Counted from the first letter of the stretch, positions 46,801 through 61,800 are shown. The stretch: DNA of 64,000 nt from Isoperla grammatica (GCA_945910005.1 OX246746.1:19937316-20001315), one strand, 5' to 3'. Notes: generated from the sequence alone by a model not told the origin. A program made the numbers and translations.

Positions 46801-49800
46801 ATAAAACTGACTGTTGAATGACTAGTTGGAACAGCCATATATTTCACATACTTCACAAGCTTTCACTTGTTCTTAATGAAGTAATGAATAGCCTCGCAGT
46901 CACATCTTTGTTGCCCGCCAAAACTGGTACGCAGGGACTGATGCGAAAGAAATATATTCTATTTAACTAACATTGTTGAATTTGATTCTACATATTATGC
47001 AAATTGACCCACAATCCTACTTAATTACAAACTAAACAGGAAGACCTCCACCTACTAGACCCATAGAATTTGAATTTAGATTCCATTTTGTTATGTTACA
47101 AAATGCGTGGAAGGCAAAAATACAACACACTAAATACCCACTACACAAGTTACCATTACAATCATTATATTTGTCTTATTTGTCTGCAGTCTATGTTCTA
47201 TTCTCATTATTTGACACAAATTCACTTTTAAAGTACCATATTGGCCCGAATATAACGCGATGTTTTTTCCGAAAAAAATACATTTTATATCTTCACTCGC
47301 ACTAGAATAGGAGACTACGAATTTCCACACGCATTTCGCGATGTTTGAAATTCCCGCCTTAAGGTCGATAAAGTAGCGACTTCCCATACCGGCAGGTCGG
47401 TCAAGTAGTTCCAGTGTAGTGACGCTAGCTTAACTTATGAACTTGTTGAATTTCTAAGGGTGGAATAGAAAGTCTGCTTGTAACAGGCATTCAAGATGGA
47501 GGCCAGTGAGCTATCACGTCATAAAAGAGTGGGAAATGAGGATGGAATTCAAATCATGTACAGTGACTCGACAAACCCTAGGAGAGTTCATGCCCTGCAA
47601 GCTCTAGGCCTAGAATTTAGGCAACCTTGTACTCCCAAGCATGTAAATATTTAGGCCAAGGCCTAGGCCAAAGACAATTTAGGTAGGCCTACTCTAAATC
47701 AACTGTTCACTTCAATTGTGCATTAAACAAAAATTATGAAGTCTTACTGTGTTATCACTAGGGATGTCAAACGATTAAATTATTATAATCGATAATCGAA
47801 TTCACTTTCACCTCCATAATCGATTATTAATCGATTTTAATCGTTTTGTTTAATGTCGGTATAGTAGCAAGTTTCTTCCAAACTTCAGTCTGGTTTCGGT
47901 TAGTTTATAGTTTGAATTGCCCGCGCAAGCCACGAGTTCGCAATTCGACTTCTTTTCGACTATCGATATATTTTACGTCACGGAGTATTTTTGTTATGTT
48001 CTGTCCAAGATTTCGACGATAATTTCTGTCCTAGTTAGGCCTGAAGGCCTATAGTTATTCACTTCCCGTTTTTTTTTAACCAATAAGTAATTAAGTATGC
48101 TGAATATGCGTCGTAATATTATTATTTTCATGTGCAGCGTAATTAAAATTTACGTGATGTGAACTAAAAATCGTAGCGATTTTTCTAACCTTACTTCTCT
48201 TGTTATTTGTGAACAAACATAACAACTCGTATTTTTATAGATCGTAGGCGTCGAATGCTGGGTCTAGGGTAGGCGACTAGACACAGCTATTCAAAATATG
48301 ACTGGAAATTCGGCTCAAATTATGACGCAAAGTTATGCTGTTGCTGTTCTTAGGCCTAGGCCTAGGCCTACTGTAAATGAAACTGAGCAATAGCGATGCT
48401 AGCGCTAGCGCTCGCGCTCGAATAGGCGGCAGATCTTGAGAACTAAATTTAAAAAAGCGCGAAAATTTAAAATCGATTTTTTTTTTAAATAATCGATTAA
48501 TCGTTTTCGATTAATAATCGATTAATCGAATCGATTTAATCGTAATCGTTGACATCCCTAGTTATCACTAAGCCTAGGCCTAGTATCATTTTATTACCAA
48601 AAAGTTTTTTCCATGAATATTGTTTTTAACACTAGGGGTCGCACTATATTCGAGATCGCGTTATATTCGGGCCAATACGGTACCAACATTTACCTCTAGA
48701 TCTTAAAATGTAAATATCTTGTAAACATACCCATAGCATTGCCTCCGCCCTCCATTGATTGGTATTCTTGGCACAAACGATGCAGCTCGTCTTCTTCCTC
48801 TTCAGTCCACGCTACCCGAGTTTGATTGCTAAAAAACAAACGGTTGCCGCATTGTGATCGTGTACGAAGAAAATAGTGTCGTGTATGAAGCAGTGCACGA
48901 TTCTGAAGTACATCGGTACAGTAAAACCTCTTAAATTCAAATTGCAAGGGACTCTTAAAACCCCAATTTGAATTACAAAATTTTGAATTAAAAGAACATT
49001 TAATATAAGTCGTATGTTCTAACCTTCAACAGGGACTTGATCACTACTTTAAAATACACATACATACATTTGAGTTACGGGAGTTTGAATTAACAAGGTT
49101 TTACTGTATGCTCAGCCTACTAGCAAGAAAAGAGAAGACAGCAAGTGAGGAGCGATCTATGATCTTGCCTTTGAATTACAGTAGTGAGAGAGAATACACA
49201 AGCTAGTCAGGAAGCAGTAGGCTATTGACAGATATAAACTGGTAGATATAATATAAATTGGGCATGTCAGTTTTATGTCTGCACATGATAAATATTCTCC
49301 ATGGCCATCTGGGCATATATTTTTTAAATGTGTCGAGTCTTGCATTTTCGACAATCGAAAGGCGTCTCACAATGGAAGAATGTAGCATAGGCTACAGAGA
49401 CAGGTAGATAGCCAACATTTTAAATGGTAAATCATTGTATCTGTGATTGTAGACAGGGTGCCACTGTATTAATCATGGATGACATTAGAACTAACTATGT
49501 AAACTCACTTGTCTACATCATAGCTGCCATCAGCCACATCCAAGGCATCTCGCCTCTGCACTGGGAAAAGAGCTTCAGCGAAGACTTTTGGATTCTTCAT
49601 GCTAGATTTTCGGAAGCAACCCATCAAGTACTTTCCGAATTCTATTAGTTTCTGAAAACAAAATTTTAGATTAGGGGTAGTTGCTGGTTACCTTGACAAC
49701 ATACTTATGCGAGTGTTTTTTACTGTCAGGTAAATGTACGAAAAATATCGACAAAATAATTTTCCCTTTGATTTGTCCCTGATATTGCTATTATTATTCA

Positions 49801-52800
49801 CACATTAATTGACTTAATTAATGCTTCCGTAGCTCCGTACATTTCATAGAAACTGAACATGTTTGCTAGTGAGCGATCCCTGTAAGTGCATTATGTTGAG
49901 GAAATAAAGCCCCCTGGAAGCTTGAAAGATAAAACTAAAGGTCTTCGTTTAATGAGAAAAACAAAAATTGAAGCAAAGCCTTAAGAGAAGAATGTACCTA
50001 TCAACTTCTGCACCTGTCTTTACTTTTCACATATCATTATTTATGACTTGATGTTATATAGCCCTACAGAGGTAGCAAGAATAGCAGCCTATTCAGTCAG
50101 ATTTAAGGCTAAACCTTAAAACCGGTCAATTGTGAATGTCGCCACCTCCCGAAATAATATCCAACATACCTGGTCACAAGGACGATTAGCATGGAAGATT
50201 CTCTGATAGACTTCGAAGAAAGAAATCTGGTAGAAGAGTGCAGGCAACCCAATTTCCCTCCCTATGCGGAACATCAGTCTAAGTGTGGCATCATTGACCT
50301 CCTGGTCGTTAGTTTGGAAATTACTAAGCAGCGTGATTAGTGCACGGACCACAGTTGGGTGTGCAAACCGGTTGAGGAATTCCATAAAATTAAATCTAGT
50401 TTCTGTGATTGGTGTCTCGGGAGGAGCTTCTTCCTCGTCAAGCTCGTCATCCTCGGGCTCACTTGCAGGGCCAGTTGCAGTCTCTGTTCAAATTCAAAAC
50501 ACACCATACGATCAATCAAGTTCATGATTTATTTTAATGTACTAGTCCATACCTGCCAACTTATCAAAACTGAAAATAGGGAGATTTATAAAAAAAGAAA
50601 CATAGCCTTTATGGTATTGGCGGGCCTATTGCGAAAACGCAATTCATCAAAGACAAAAAGAAGAAAGACAAAAAATAGTTATAAACAGTGAAAAATAGCA
50701 ATAACAGTGCATGTACCACGACTGGGTTTGGAGAAAAATTACGTGAGTGGGCAGAGTTTGAACTCACTGCACACTGGGCATCAAGATATTGGCAAGCTTC
50801 GAAAAAATTCCAACTTTTAGGTCCTAAAATACGAAAATTGATCTATTAACAGTAAAATACTTGAAAATTTGTGAAAATCGTACAAATTCTGTGCCAAATC
50901 GGGAAATCGGAAAATAAGGTTAAAAATCGGGCATTTCCCCACTAAATCGGGAAAATTGGCAGGTATGCTAGTCGCTAGTATAAAAGCCCTGATGGATACC
51001 GATTTTGTCACTTTGCATTTTTGCTACAACCCCTTTCTCCTTGCGATATGTCAAACTTTCTACAGTTGACCCAAGACTACCTTACACATGCTTTCGTCAC
51101 AGGCGATGGGTTTGTAGCCAATCAGCGATCGGTATTTGCGCGGGTGTGTCTCGGGTGGTTCGCTGGTTGGCTACGAGTGCCTCGTCTGTGACGAAAGCAC
51201 ATGTAAGGTAATCTTGGGCCAAGTATATCGGTTAGAGAAGCAATTTAACTGCTCAAGGACAAGTGCAGAAGAACTCTTATCCTGCTTGCTACCTGAGAGA
51301 CCCAGGTATAAATGGACCCTTGTACTTACCGCCAGCTGGTAACACTGTCATGTAAATATCGCGTAAAGCCATAAACTCGTCAGTTGGCGACATGCTTGTG
51401 CTTCCAAAGCATTCGTTTTCTGGCCAAACATCTCTACAAGCACGCATCAAGCTTATGGCTAACTCGGGTTGATCGTCAAGCATATGTTGGCGGATATTTG
51501 ACATGGCTACGGCCCTGAGAAAAAACAAAACAATACCTATATAATCTGAAGTTACATTTGCCTACATTAAATTGGCTGTAGTTTTTTTATATTTGTTTTA
51601 TTAGAACTAAAACCTTTTGTTTTCTATCTTTTGATTATTTATTAGTATATCTACTCCTTTATTAGAATATGTTTGACAGAAAATGTTCAGAAGTCAGCCA
51701 AATCAATAAAAATAAATAATAAACACCTATGTATAATGAATGCATGATTTATACACAACAAACATCATTATGACAAAATAATTTGAAGGGCTAGAAAAAG
51801 AAGGGGCCTCACAAAAGTGAAAAAGGGATAACAAACATTCATAAAAGAATCAATTAAATCCAGTTATTTTATCTAGTATTGGCATTTGGCACTTTATTAG
51901 GCGTAACAATTAGAGGTGTGCGAGTAGCACTTTTACAAGTCGAGTCGAGTCGAGTCGAGTAGTCTTCTAGATACTCGAGTATCGAGTCGAGCTCGAGTTT
52001 GTTTTTACTTTTGCATTTTTAGTAAAAAAAAAAGGAAATCAATCACACAATAACGTACAGAAATAGATAATCAGTGTATATACATAGTAGCTAGATTGAT
52101 GCATATTATATCTTGCGGAATATAGCGATTAGTGCAACTGAACACTCAAGACTGACGTTAATTAGACACGAATTTAATAATGTGCTGTGCTGTCTGTGCA
52201 GTGCAGTGAAATAAAAGTTCCAAGCACTACTTGTGATGTTCAAAAGGCCAAGGCCTAGACTTTGGCGACGAAAAGATGAATCTCATGACTAGGTACTTGT
52301 ATAGGCCTACACTGGCCCAACATTAGGCCTATTATTGCGATTATTATTATTATTATTATTATTATTACGTCTTTATTTATTGACGCTAGACGTTTAATCA
52401 ATGGCTAGACCTAGGTTAGGATACATCACAAAGTCAGGTAGGATTAATTTAAAACTGGATGGAAATCGGCGTGAGCGATGTCATTTTTATAATTTGTAGG
52501 TTAGGCCTTTAAACTCGAACTTTTTCGAGCCTAAACTACTACTCGACTCGACTTCGAGCTTGAAAAAGTACTCGAAAAAGCTCGAGAAATCGAGTACTCG
52601 CACATCCCTAGTAACAATACACATTATTTAGACCTAGCACCCAAGATATTATGTCAGCCTACCCTTACAGCGTAAATTAGAAGAAAAACAGGTGCGTTAT
52701 TAAACACAGCGCATTCCTCACCTTTGGTCGTCAATTGGGGTTTCCAATGTTGCATCAAATGGAACTACTTCAGGTAACACCTCATTCTGCTGCAGGATTA

Positions 52801-55800
52801 GCGACAGTTCGGGCGCCAGGGTTTCCCACGACTGCTCTAGTGTAGTAGCTAGTTTTGGCTTCTTTGCCTTCTAGAAAAAATAGAAAGATTGCTTTTGAGT
52901 CAAAATACACCAAACATTGGGAAACCAAATCCAAAATCGGTCCAAGACCAAAAAAAAAAAAAAACACCATTCACCCAAAATAAACATTTGCATAACATTG
53001 AAGGACCGAGGGAAGCGAGGCGGAAAAAACATCCACTTTGCTTTGTCGGCCCGATCTTATTGGCTACCCGCTAACTCGTTTACGATTGTAATGGATTACG
53101 AGGGGGGGGAGAGAGATTAAAAGCATCAGCTCTGCTTTGTCAGCATACTGTGACAGTATGCACGACCACACGTCGCTGAACTGTTTGCTACATTGCAAGA
53201 CTTGTTGGCTTCCGCTGGTTCCGTGACAACTCCGTGTTTGAAGGCCGCGCGCCTACCCCGAGGGACGTAGTTGTACGTTCGGCCGCTCGGTGCGCCGACG
53301 GCTTGTGTGCAGCGCAACCGTTGGCGGACGGTCAGTCGAGCTGGGAGAGGCTTGTGACACACGACGGACGTGAGCAAACGTTAGGCCCGTTAGGCAGGGG
53401 GCGTTTCCCGAGGTGTTGCCAGGTGGTCACGGTCGGTTTGCCGAGTTTTCCCAAGCGTTTTGGATTCGGGTTCCTGCCAAGGGAGATACGCGCAACAGGC
53501 GTTTCATCTTCCGTCCTGTGGAGGGGCGTCGAATCAGCCCAGGGCTAAAATACTGCGGACCACGAGGTTGCCGAGGGTGACACTTGGATATCGTCTTCGC
53601 GGGTTAGACCGACTCCAGGCCCAGCCGTTCCCGGACGACGCTCCACATTCACCAGACCAGGTTTTTTGTCTTTGCGACGTCTTTTCTTTTTTTCTTTGGA
53701 CAAGGTCGCCGGTCTCGCCCCATTTGGACGTTTAGGCCTCTGTTTGGAACATTCTTGTGTAGCGTCACTAGGGACTTGGTTGCCCCGTTACGTTGTGCCC
53801 GGACTAGAGTTCTTAACGTCAGTTGGCCATAAGACGTCGGACGTGTACCGAGCGCAAGGTATATTGTAGAGTACGTGCCACCCGGTAACCATCCAGTTAC
53901 GGGTTCTAGTCGTGCCGTCAGGCGACAACCTATTATTAAGAGTCTTAGGTAGTAGTTTACGGTATAATTTGGTATAACCTCGCGTAACTGTGTATAACCT
54001 TGTCTAACTGTATAATTTGTATAACCGTGTATAATCTTGTATATCTTTGTAGACCTAATATATCTTTGTCACTGCCTTATGTATGGGTTGATTATTCAGA
54101 GCGACAGCGTTCTTTACATAACTTTGTTTAATCTTGTATATCCTTGTAGACCTAATATAACTTTGTCACTGCCCTATGTATGGGTTAATTGTTCAGAACG
54201 ACAGCGTTCTTTAAGAGTCGCAGGTACTCGTATAACCTTGTGTAGTTTTGTGGTTTACTTTTGGGTACTGGCCGATGTCAATGTTTCGTCACCCAGTAGC
54301 ACCAATAAACGTTGACGAAACAGCATCTTGTTCTCTAGGACTTGTCGATCCTTCGTTTTTCCTACCATCGTTGCCCAGTCCTGGAGCTTTTCTTTCAGGC
54401 AAAACGTGGCGCCCAACTATTGTACACCGCACTCAATGACCACGAGCACAGACGGCTCACGCCCCACCTCCACTTGAGCGACACCGAGGCACTTGTTAAT
54501 GTGAGCTTGCTTCGCTGCTTTTCTGGCTTGTCACAATACAAAGACAATCGGTTAGGAAAGCGAGCGACCTTGGGACATTGTTGGCTCTTAGCAAGCATCA
54601 TAATGGGTGGGGAGCAGTCAGCAGATGCACAAAGCATGTCTGCTCTGATTTGTTGGAGGCATACAAGGGGAAACGGTTGGGAAAGCGGGAAATCTTGGAG
54701 AAAGAGGGTTCCATTGTCACTACTGGACACACAGTTGAGGTAGAAGGCTCTCCCGCACATCGGAAGACGCATGACTGAGATGTGGTAAACACAGTAAAAA
54801 AACCTGAAACCAGTTTGAAACCAGTTTTTGGTAACAGTAATCCATGATATCCCTCATCAAAAATGAATATAATTGCCTGCATAAATTGAAGATATTTAAA
54901 GAATTAGTCATAGAAAAACAAGGGATATTTTCCCTTAGCAATACAATCTTATGCAAATGTTTAATTTTTGTTTAAAAGCGGGTTGTGGATTTGGTTACTT
55001 ATTTAAAAGATTTTACTAACCAATGTGTCCACAGTAAAAACTGCTTTGCAAAAATTCAAATATAAATATTTTGTAGCCTTGGCTCTAGTATCGATTCCTT
55101 AACCCAACCATTGATGGTGGCAAGATGGGACTAGGTACTAAAAAATGGACTTACCTTCTTTTTTGGTTTTCCGGCTTTCCTTTTCTTTACTTCTTGGATA
55201 ACCAAGGACGACCGGTTGCAGTCGCAAAAGTGGGACAGCAAACGTAAAAAGGTATGCGTTGTTTTAACCAAGTCAGCCAGAAAAGTTGGCGTGAATTTTC
55301 TCTCATCATAGTACAAAAACAACGTTAACAGCATCTCTCGATACTCAATGCCATAGAACAGGTTCCTTTTAATTACGCTCGACGACTGGCGAGTGGCTGA
55401 ATCGCGATCTGAATCCATCTTGTTGAGCGTGGACAGAAGTGCCTGGAGAAAAAACAAGAATGTCTACTTATTTCCAAATAGAAAACCATAATTATTTTAT
55501 TAGATCACGATTTAATAAAAATATGATAAAATAATTGCCAAAGAAAGTGGACATTGACGACACATTGAAGGGCCAATTAGATGGATAACCGAAAGAAAGA
55601 AATCGGGGATTCTTTTGATTCTTCAGAGATCTGAAGCCTATGGCACTGACTGTGTTTAAGGCTTGGGCCCAGTAAACTCATGTAAGCTACAAGCTATTCA
55701 GACCTCTTTCCGATCTGCAATCTTACTTAGTCAATAAACTGAGATGCATCTACTTACCATATAAACACGAACAGCATAGTGCATTCGTTTAGACCATACT

Positions 55801-58800
55801 CTCAAGTGTTTCTTATCCGTGTTCATTGCGTCGAAGATTTTCTCCATTTGCGTGCTCACAAAATGGAACGTTTGAATGTTGACCGTTTCACTGACGTACT
55901 TGACTTTACCATTATAATGAACGTTGAAAATCATGAAGAACCAGCAAGCCCAGAGATAGTACGATTCGTCATTACTTTGAGCAGTCATCGAGTCTATCAT
56001 TCTTTTAGCATGATGCATCAACATATAGTAACCCCCTGAATTCAGGATGCCAATACAGAATTCTCTCATGAAAAGACGGATCGAAAATGCAGATATTTTC
56101 GGCCGTTTTTCTTTATCCATAGCCTTACGGATTTTTGAAACTTTGCGCCTTGCTTTATTTTTATTAAAATCCACATTTTCGACAGCATTTATAGGCTTAT
56201 TGATTATCATATCTTTCTCTCCCACTGCCTTAAAATCTTTCACAACAAACGCACCTCCGAATCTAGAGTGCCTGAAAATAAATAATATTGGTGTTGAGTC
56301 ATAGTTTATTAAGTTTTAAGTCCTTTCATAGGTGCACCATGTACACTCACCAACATCAGTAGGCCTAAATGAAGGGTAAGACAGAACACATCGTTTGTAT
56401 TATATTTTGGTTCTTATCTATTTTAAGAATCAATAGATAACATAATATGTTGCTGACTACAAGTAACTCAGTAACCATTTTGGACTAAAAAAATGAGTGA
56501 AAAAGAGTTATAGAGTGAATACTTGACCTCAACTACCTTCGATTTACTTATGTTGCGTATGCATACATGATTACATGATCACAATGCTCAACACTAGGGA
56601 TGTCAAATTATAGGAAATTTTTTATATCAAATATCAATAGTTGGTTAGACAATGAAGTATTATCACTATTAGTCCTGCTCTCCCCCAAAAAATATTGTGG
56701 CCATTTATAATATAGTAACCTACCATGGCAAAATAGTGTAACATTGGTAGGGTCCTCGTTGCATGAATCCTGAGAATTCTACATAATATCGAAAAAACTA
56801 ATACTAAGCCAGACACTAATTAATAAGCCAGATGTAGCTTCATAAGAATAAAAACTAGGGTTGCCGTTTGATATGAATGTCAGTATCGATAATTGGGCCA
56901 GTAAAATCGATTATTGATCGCGATAATCGCCTTAAAACTTAAAAAATATCGATTGATAATCGAATCAATATTAACGTTCTTTCTCACATAGTAGGCGGAC
57001 CATTTGCGAGTACATTGTTTTGTTTCTTGTATCATGCACATACGTACATGTTTTCGGGGGGAAATCTATAATATTCGTATTGTGCTACAAAGCGGGCAAT
57101 GGCATAGGCGCCACAGCACTAAGAATGCATAGCGAACGAGCAGTAAATTCAAAATCTTGGCCAGGCGAGCCATTTGATTATCGATCGATTATCGATATAC
57201 GTATTGATAATCAATTCGGGAAGACTGAATCGATTATCGATTGATATATTGATTATCAAGCGGCAACCCTAATAAAAATTGGATTCAGAAAGTTCCAAAT
57301 ACTATAGGCCCGTATAATTGCAGTTATTATTTTCAGAATGCAATTGCAAGCAAAGCAGTCACGGATACTACGTCGGCTACAATCAAGACTAAAATACGTA
57401 CTTTGTTTAAAGTGCGATTTTAAGATGCTTGAAGTCCTATTTCCGACGGGAATGAACTTTTCATTTGTTAAAAGTAGGGATGTCAAACGATATGAAATTC
57501 CATATCGATAATCGCAAAAAAAAATTTAAAAAATCGCGATATATCGTAATAATATCGCCATCAAAAAATATCGCGGCGATATTGCCTATTTAAATTAATA
57601 TCGGGAATATCGTCACGATAATAGGCCTATTATGGGCCTATATAGTCAATAGGTATGGATGGGTACATTGAGTATTCATTACTTTTTTAAAGTTTGTCTT
57701 ATCGTCATCGACTTATTTTCGAGCGTAATGAAGCGCAAGAGTGGCTTGTGCGCTCCGAGCGTTGTTGGCGCTGGCTGATGAGTGGAAGGGGAGGGGGGGG
57801 GGGGGGGTTCAATTCGTCCGAGCCGGCCGATCTAGCGGCCGACCGGCCTGCCTCACCGCGATCACGCGTCGCGGCCAACGAAGCTTCTACAGCAGGGCCT
57901 GTCAAAACACATCGCTCAGCAACTGAGAACGACACAATACGCACGTGCTAGGGATAATGGGCCCGGTCAGACGGGCGGGCGCTGGCACGGTCGGCGGGTT
58001 GATGGGTTGGGTCGGGGGGGGGGGGGGGGGGGGAAGGTTAGGGTAGTGTCGTAAAGCGATCTTGCGCGGCTGTGTAAGCCCTTTGATGGCGGACCGCCCG
58101 AAGTATATTATTTACTGAAAGGTAAAGCTAAAGCTATGAGGGCGCTCGACGGGCACACAAATTCAAATATAATATCAAGTCATTGCCGATTATCGGCATA
58201 TCGCACAGAATTACATATCGTACGATTATCGCGATATGACCAGCCATATCGCGATATTATCGATAATCGATATTATCGATATTTATCGATATACGATTAT
58301 CGTTGACATCCCTAGTTAAAAGTATGCTACAAATGCTTGCCTCTATTTTAAATGTCTGCTTACTGTGGTATCATTAATTAATGGTGAACAACAAATGATT
58401 GAGGCCTACCTTGAGCTACATCCTTCTTTCAGTTTCCTGGCCAAATTTTGTTTCTCCGCCTCTTTCAAAGCAGCCAGCTCCGATTGGTCCCGCAACTTCT
58501 CATCTTTGCTGCGCTCCTTGACTGCATTGCATATGACTTTTGGGTCAATACCAGCAAACATGAAATGGAAGATCTAAACCAAGACAAAAGCTTTTAGACT
58601 GACATCAAATAAAAATTAATGATTCCATTAGTTATAATAATTCTAAAATTCCAACTAAAATATATATTTCTAGCTCTACAAATGCTTGAGAATTGAAGCT
58701 CCAACTAGATTTGAAGTTAAATTCATGGTATTCGAATTTAAAATTCTTCTAATTCATTTGAACTTCGAACTCTTGTAAATCATAAGAGCATGAAGTTCAA

Positions 58801-61800
58801 TCAGTGTAGCACAGAGCAGAAGATGGCCACCACCATCTTCTGTAAAACTTCTTCATCAACTCTTGTAGCAATGTGTGGAGGTAAAAAAAAAGTAGCAAGG
58901 TGGCTTCTGTTTCACTTTGATAATCGATGCTGGCGTATCATCTGCACTGTATGCTAATGTAAGCCTAGAATTACGTCCACAACTACGCATCTTTATTAAA
59001 AACAAAATTAGTATTTGCAAGTTGCTTCTCTTTTTAAATTTTTAATATTATGATGACAAAACCATTGATGACCCGGGCCTAGGCCTAAATAAGCCAACAT
59101 GACCACCAAAAGTTTTTTTGGTAATTCAGTACTAATTACGTGTTCATAACATCGGCTCTTAAAAATGATTTAAGTAAACCAAGTTAATAAAATCCTGTAA
59201 GATAAATGATTGGTATGATATTTCATAGCTTAATCTTTTTTCAAGTAGCCTATTCAAACAATATATTTCAAAGTTTGAAAAATATCTAAACATTCTATTC
59301 AAACTGAAAATCTGTTGTTCCTTTAACACCTTTCCTCAACATGTAGTACTATGACTTACTTCCAAGAGATGCATGAAGAGGTTCGACTCCTGTTCTGTAG
59401 TTGCTAGATACATAAATATATCGTTCATGCCTGACGTGTGCAAATTCCATAACAGATCGTCATGAAGTGATGTGTCTGTGTCGGATCGTCGATCGTCCGA
59501 TGTGGACGGTGGAACTCTCAAAAGATTACACGTCAGAATAAGAATCCGCTGAATCATTTGATTTTCGTCTTCGCCTCGTTCCATTGGAGTCTGAGAAAAT
59601 AAAATACCAAGACCATCATGTGAAAACCGAAATAGATAGACTAGGTATGTCAAATGGTTATAAATTTAGTTTAAAAAATTCAAAAAGTGCTGTCATAAGC
59701 CTATGTTTAGTTTTTTACATTCCTCACATTTTTATGCAATGAATCACAAATTTCTAATTAGCAGACATTAAACTTTGCGGAAGCTAGAAATTTTGTTTAA
59801 ACATTTATTTATATTTTAGTTTAAAACACCATGGGAGTAGGCTATCCATTTGAATATAGCAAACGTAGGCCTACACCAAATCGGCTGTGATTTCGTTTTT
59901 GATTGCTACTTAACATGTTCTCGTTATGCCATTTGATTTCAATTCCTATTGGCGTGTATGTGGAGATATGTGAACAAAAAAGATGTAACGCATCAAATGA
60001 TACTTTTCGTTTTATCGCACCTTGTGAAAAACGAACACCTCTACAAATTGTTACCAATAGATACATGAAATGACCTTAATCAGTTTACTATACTATTGAA
60101 ATAAATGTGAGTTGGTTTCTTTTGCTGAAATTTTCCAGTTACACTAGTCAGGTGGGGATCCACATTATTATATAACAAATTAAAAACGATATTGAAAAAT
60201 ACAAAACAACAGCACAGACACTTTTTAACAATAAGCAGCATGCACTCAATATTGTATTTATATGGTGAGTATGTATGTTTATATGTATTTACTGAGTGGG
60301 TAGACTCTAAATGTGAATTTATTTTTATTTATTTTTATTTAGACATGTTAGGCTATGGGTACCTTGTTGTATACGTACTATAACTAGAGCCCTACAGAAA
60401 TGGTTTATTTTTTTCCAAATTTATTTTTCAAAATGTAAATTTCGCATTTTGGCGGTGTTGCATAACAAGCAAAAAAGTTACATAATCAATTTAGGAATAT
60501 TATTCAAATAAAAACGAACCATTCGTGTGTATGAACAGTAGGCCTACTTCCTATCTATTTCCTTTATTTCAAATTCTTCTGCACGTTTTTTCTTACACTA
60601 ACACTTTTTAACACATTTTTCATTTTTGTAATTTTGGTCTTATTTTGTGGATTTTGTGGTTAAAGCTCCACATCATGTTATTTCGTGATTCAAAATTTGC
60701 ATTATTAACATGCTGACATGACTTCTTGTCCACAATTATCATTTTTAGAGTTAGGTATAACTACAGTTTTGTTTTATTTCGTAACACGAATTTGACTTGG
60801 CTCTATCTATAACCATTAAATAAAACAATTAAAATTCAATAATTAAGTCTTGCTACCTCTCTAAATAATGACTTTGAAATGCTAGTAGTTTTGAATGGCA
60901 TAGATAAAGAGCTGGCGCATCACCAATCCACTGCTGAGCCGGAGTCAGTGTATATCTGCTAGTTGTTTGTTTCAACTTTCAACTAGCTTGGTTCTAGCAT
61001 GCATGTTGCATTTTATCAAAACCCTGAAAAATTAATTTATATAAATAATACTTTAGAAATGGGTTTACTCACCTTACGAAACATTTCATTCAAAATATTT
61101 GTGAATATGTCCCAAACAGTTTGATCTGTAAAGGCTTGCTTGTATTGAATAAGATGCTGTTCAATTGTTTCACAATGATTTCGTGCGACTTTCTCTGTTG
61201 GGAGGTCATCCCCAAAGATGAACATCACTGGGTTTGTCAGATTTACTAGAAGTCTGTCAAAACACATAAAAAAACAGTCATGACTTTGTAAGATTTATTT
61301 TTTTAAATAAATGAGAGAGCCTAAGCATTGTCCACAAACAATGCAAACATTAACCCTTGACAAAGTAATTAACTGATTCAGAGTCATAGTAGCCAAGTTA
61401 CCCAAATCCTAAAAATACCCAAACTCGTTTTAAGGCTTCACATCTTGTTTGGCTATGTTGCGTGTTAGTTTTAACAATTGTATGCGACGGCATACCTTAA
61501 ACTCTTTTTGAGAAGCCACAACGGCCGCGGCCGGCCACCTGTTAGCCTAAGGTTGCCACCGAAACTATTTTCAAATCGGCGTGAGAAAGGTGAAATATCT
61601 GCAAATATCCGTGAAAAGTGAAAAGATTATTGATTTTGCAGGTGCAAGTTAAAAAACGCATTTTTTAAGTTTAGTCATCACCATCATCCTATGCAAAATG
61701 AATCTAGCTTTTTGCTTTTGCTAATTTGCCTAGGCTCAATTGAGCCAAACCACACGTGGCTGCTATTAATGGGCCTAGACCTAGTCGTATTAGCGTAATT

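Noticed and set aside
53234..53548. Arg/Gly-rich ORF in a GC-rich block
   Set aside because: Lies in the LTR of a truncated retroelement; long ORFs are expected by GC content and no family is recognised.
57694..57951. Overlapping ORFs on both strands
   Set aside because: They are in the GC-rich centre of a hAT-like MITE with poly-G runs; no coding signal.
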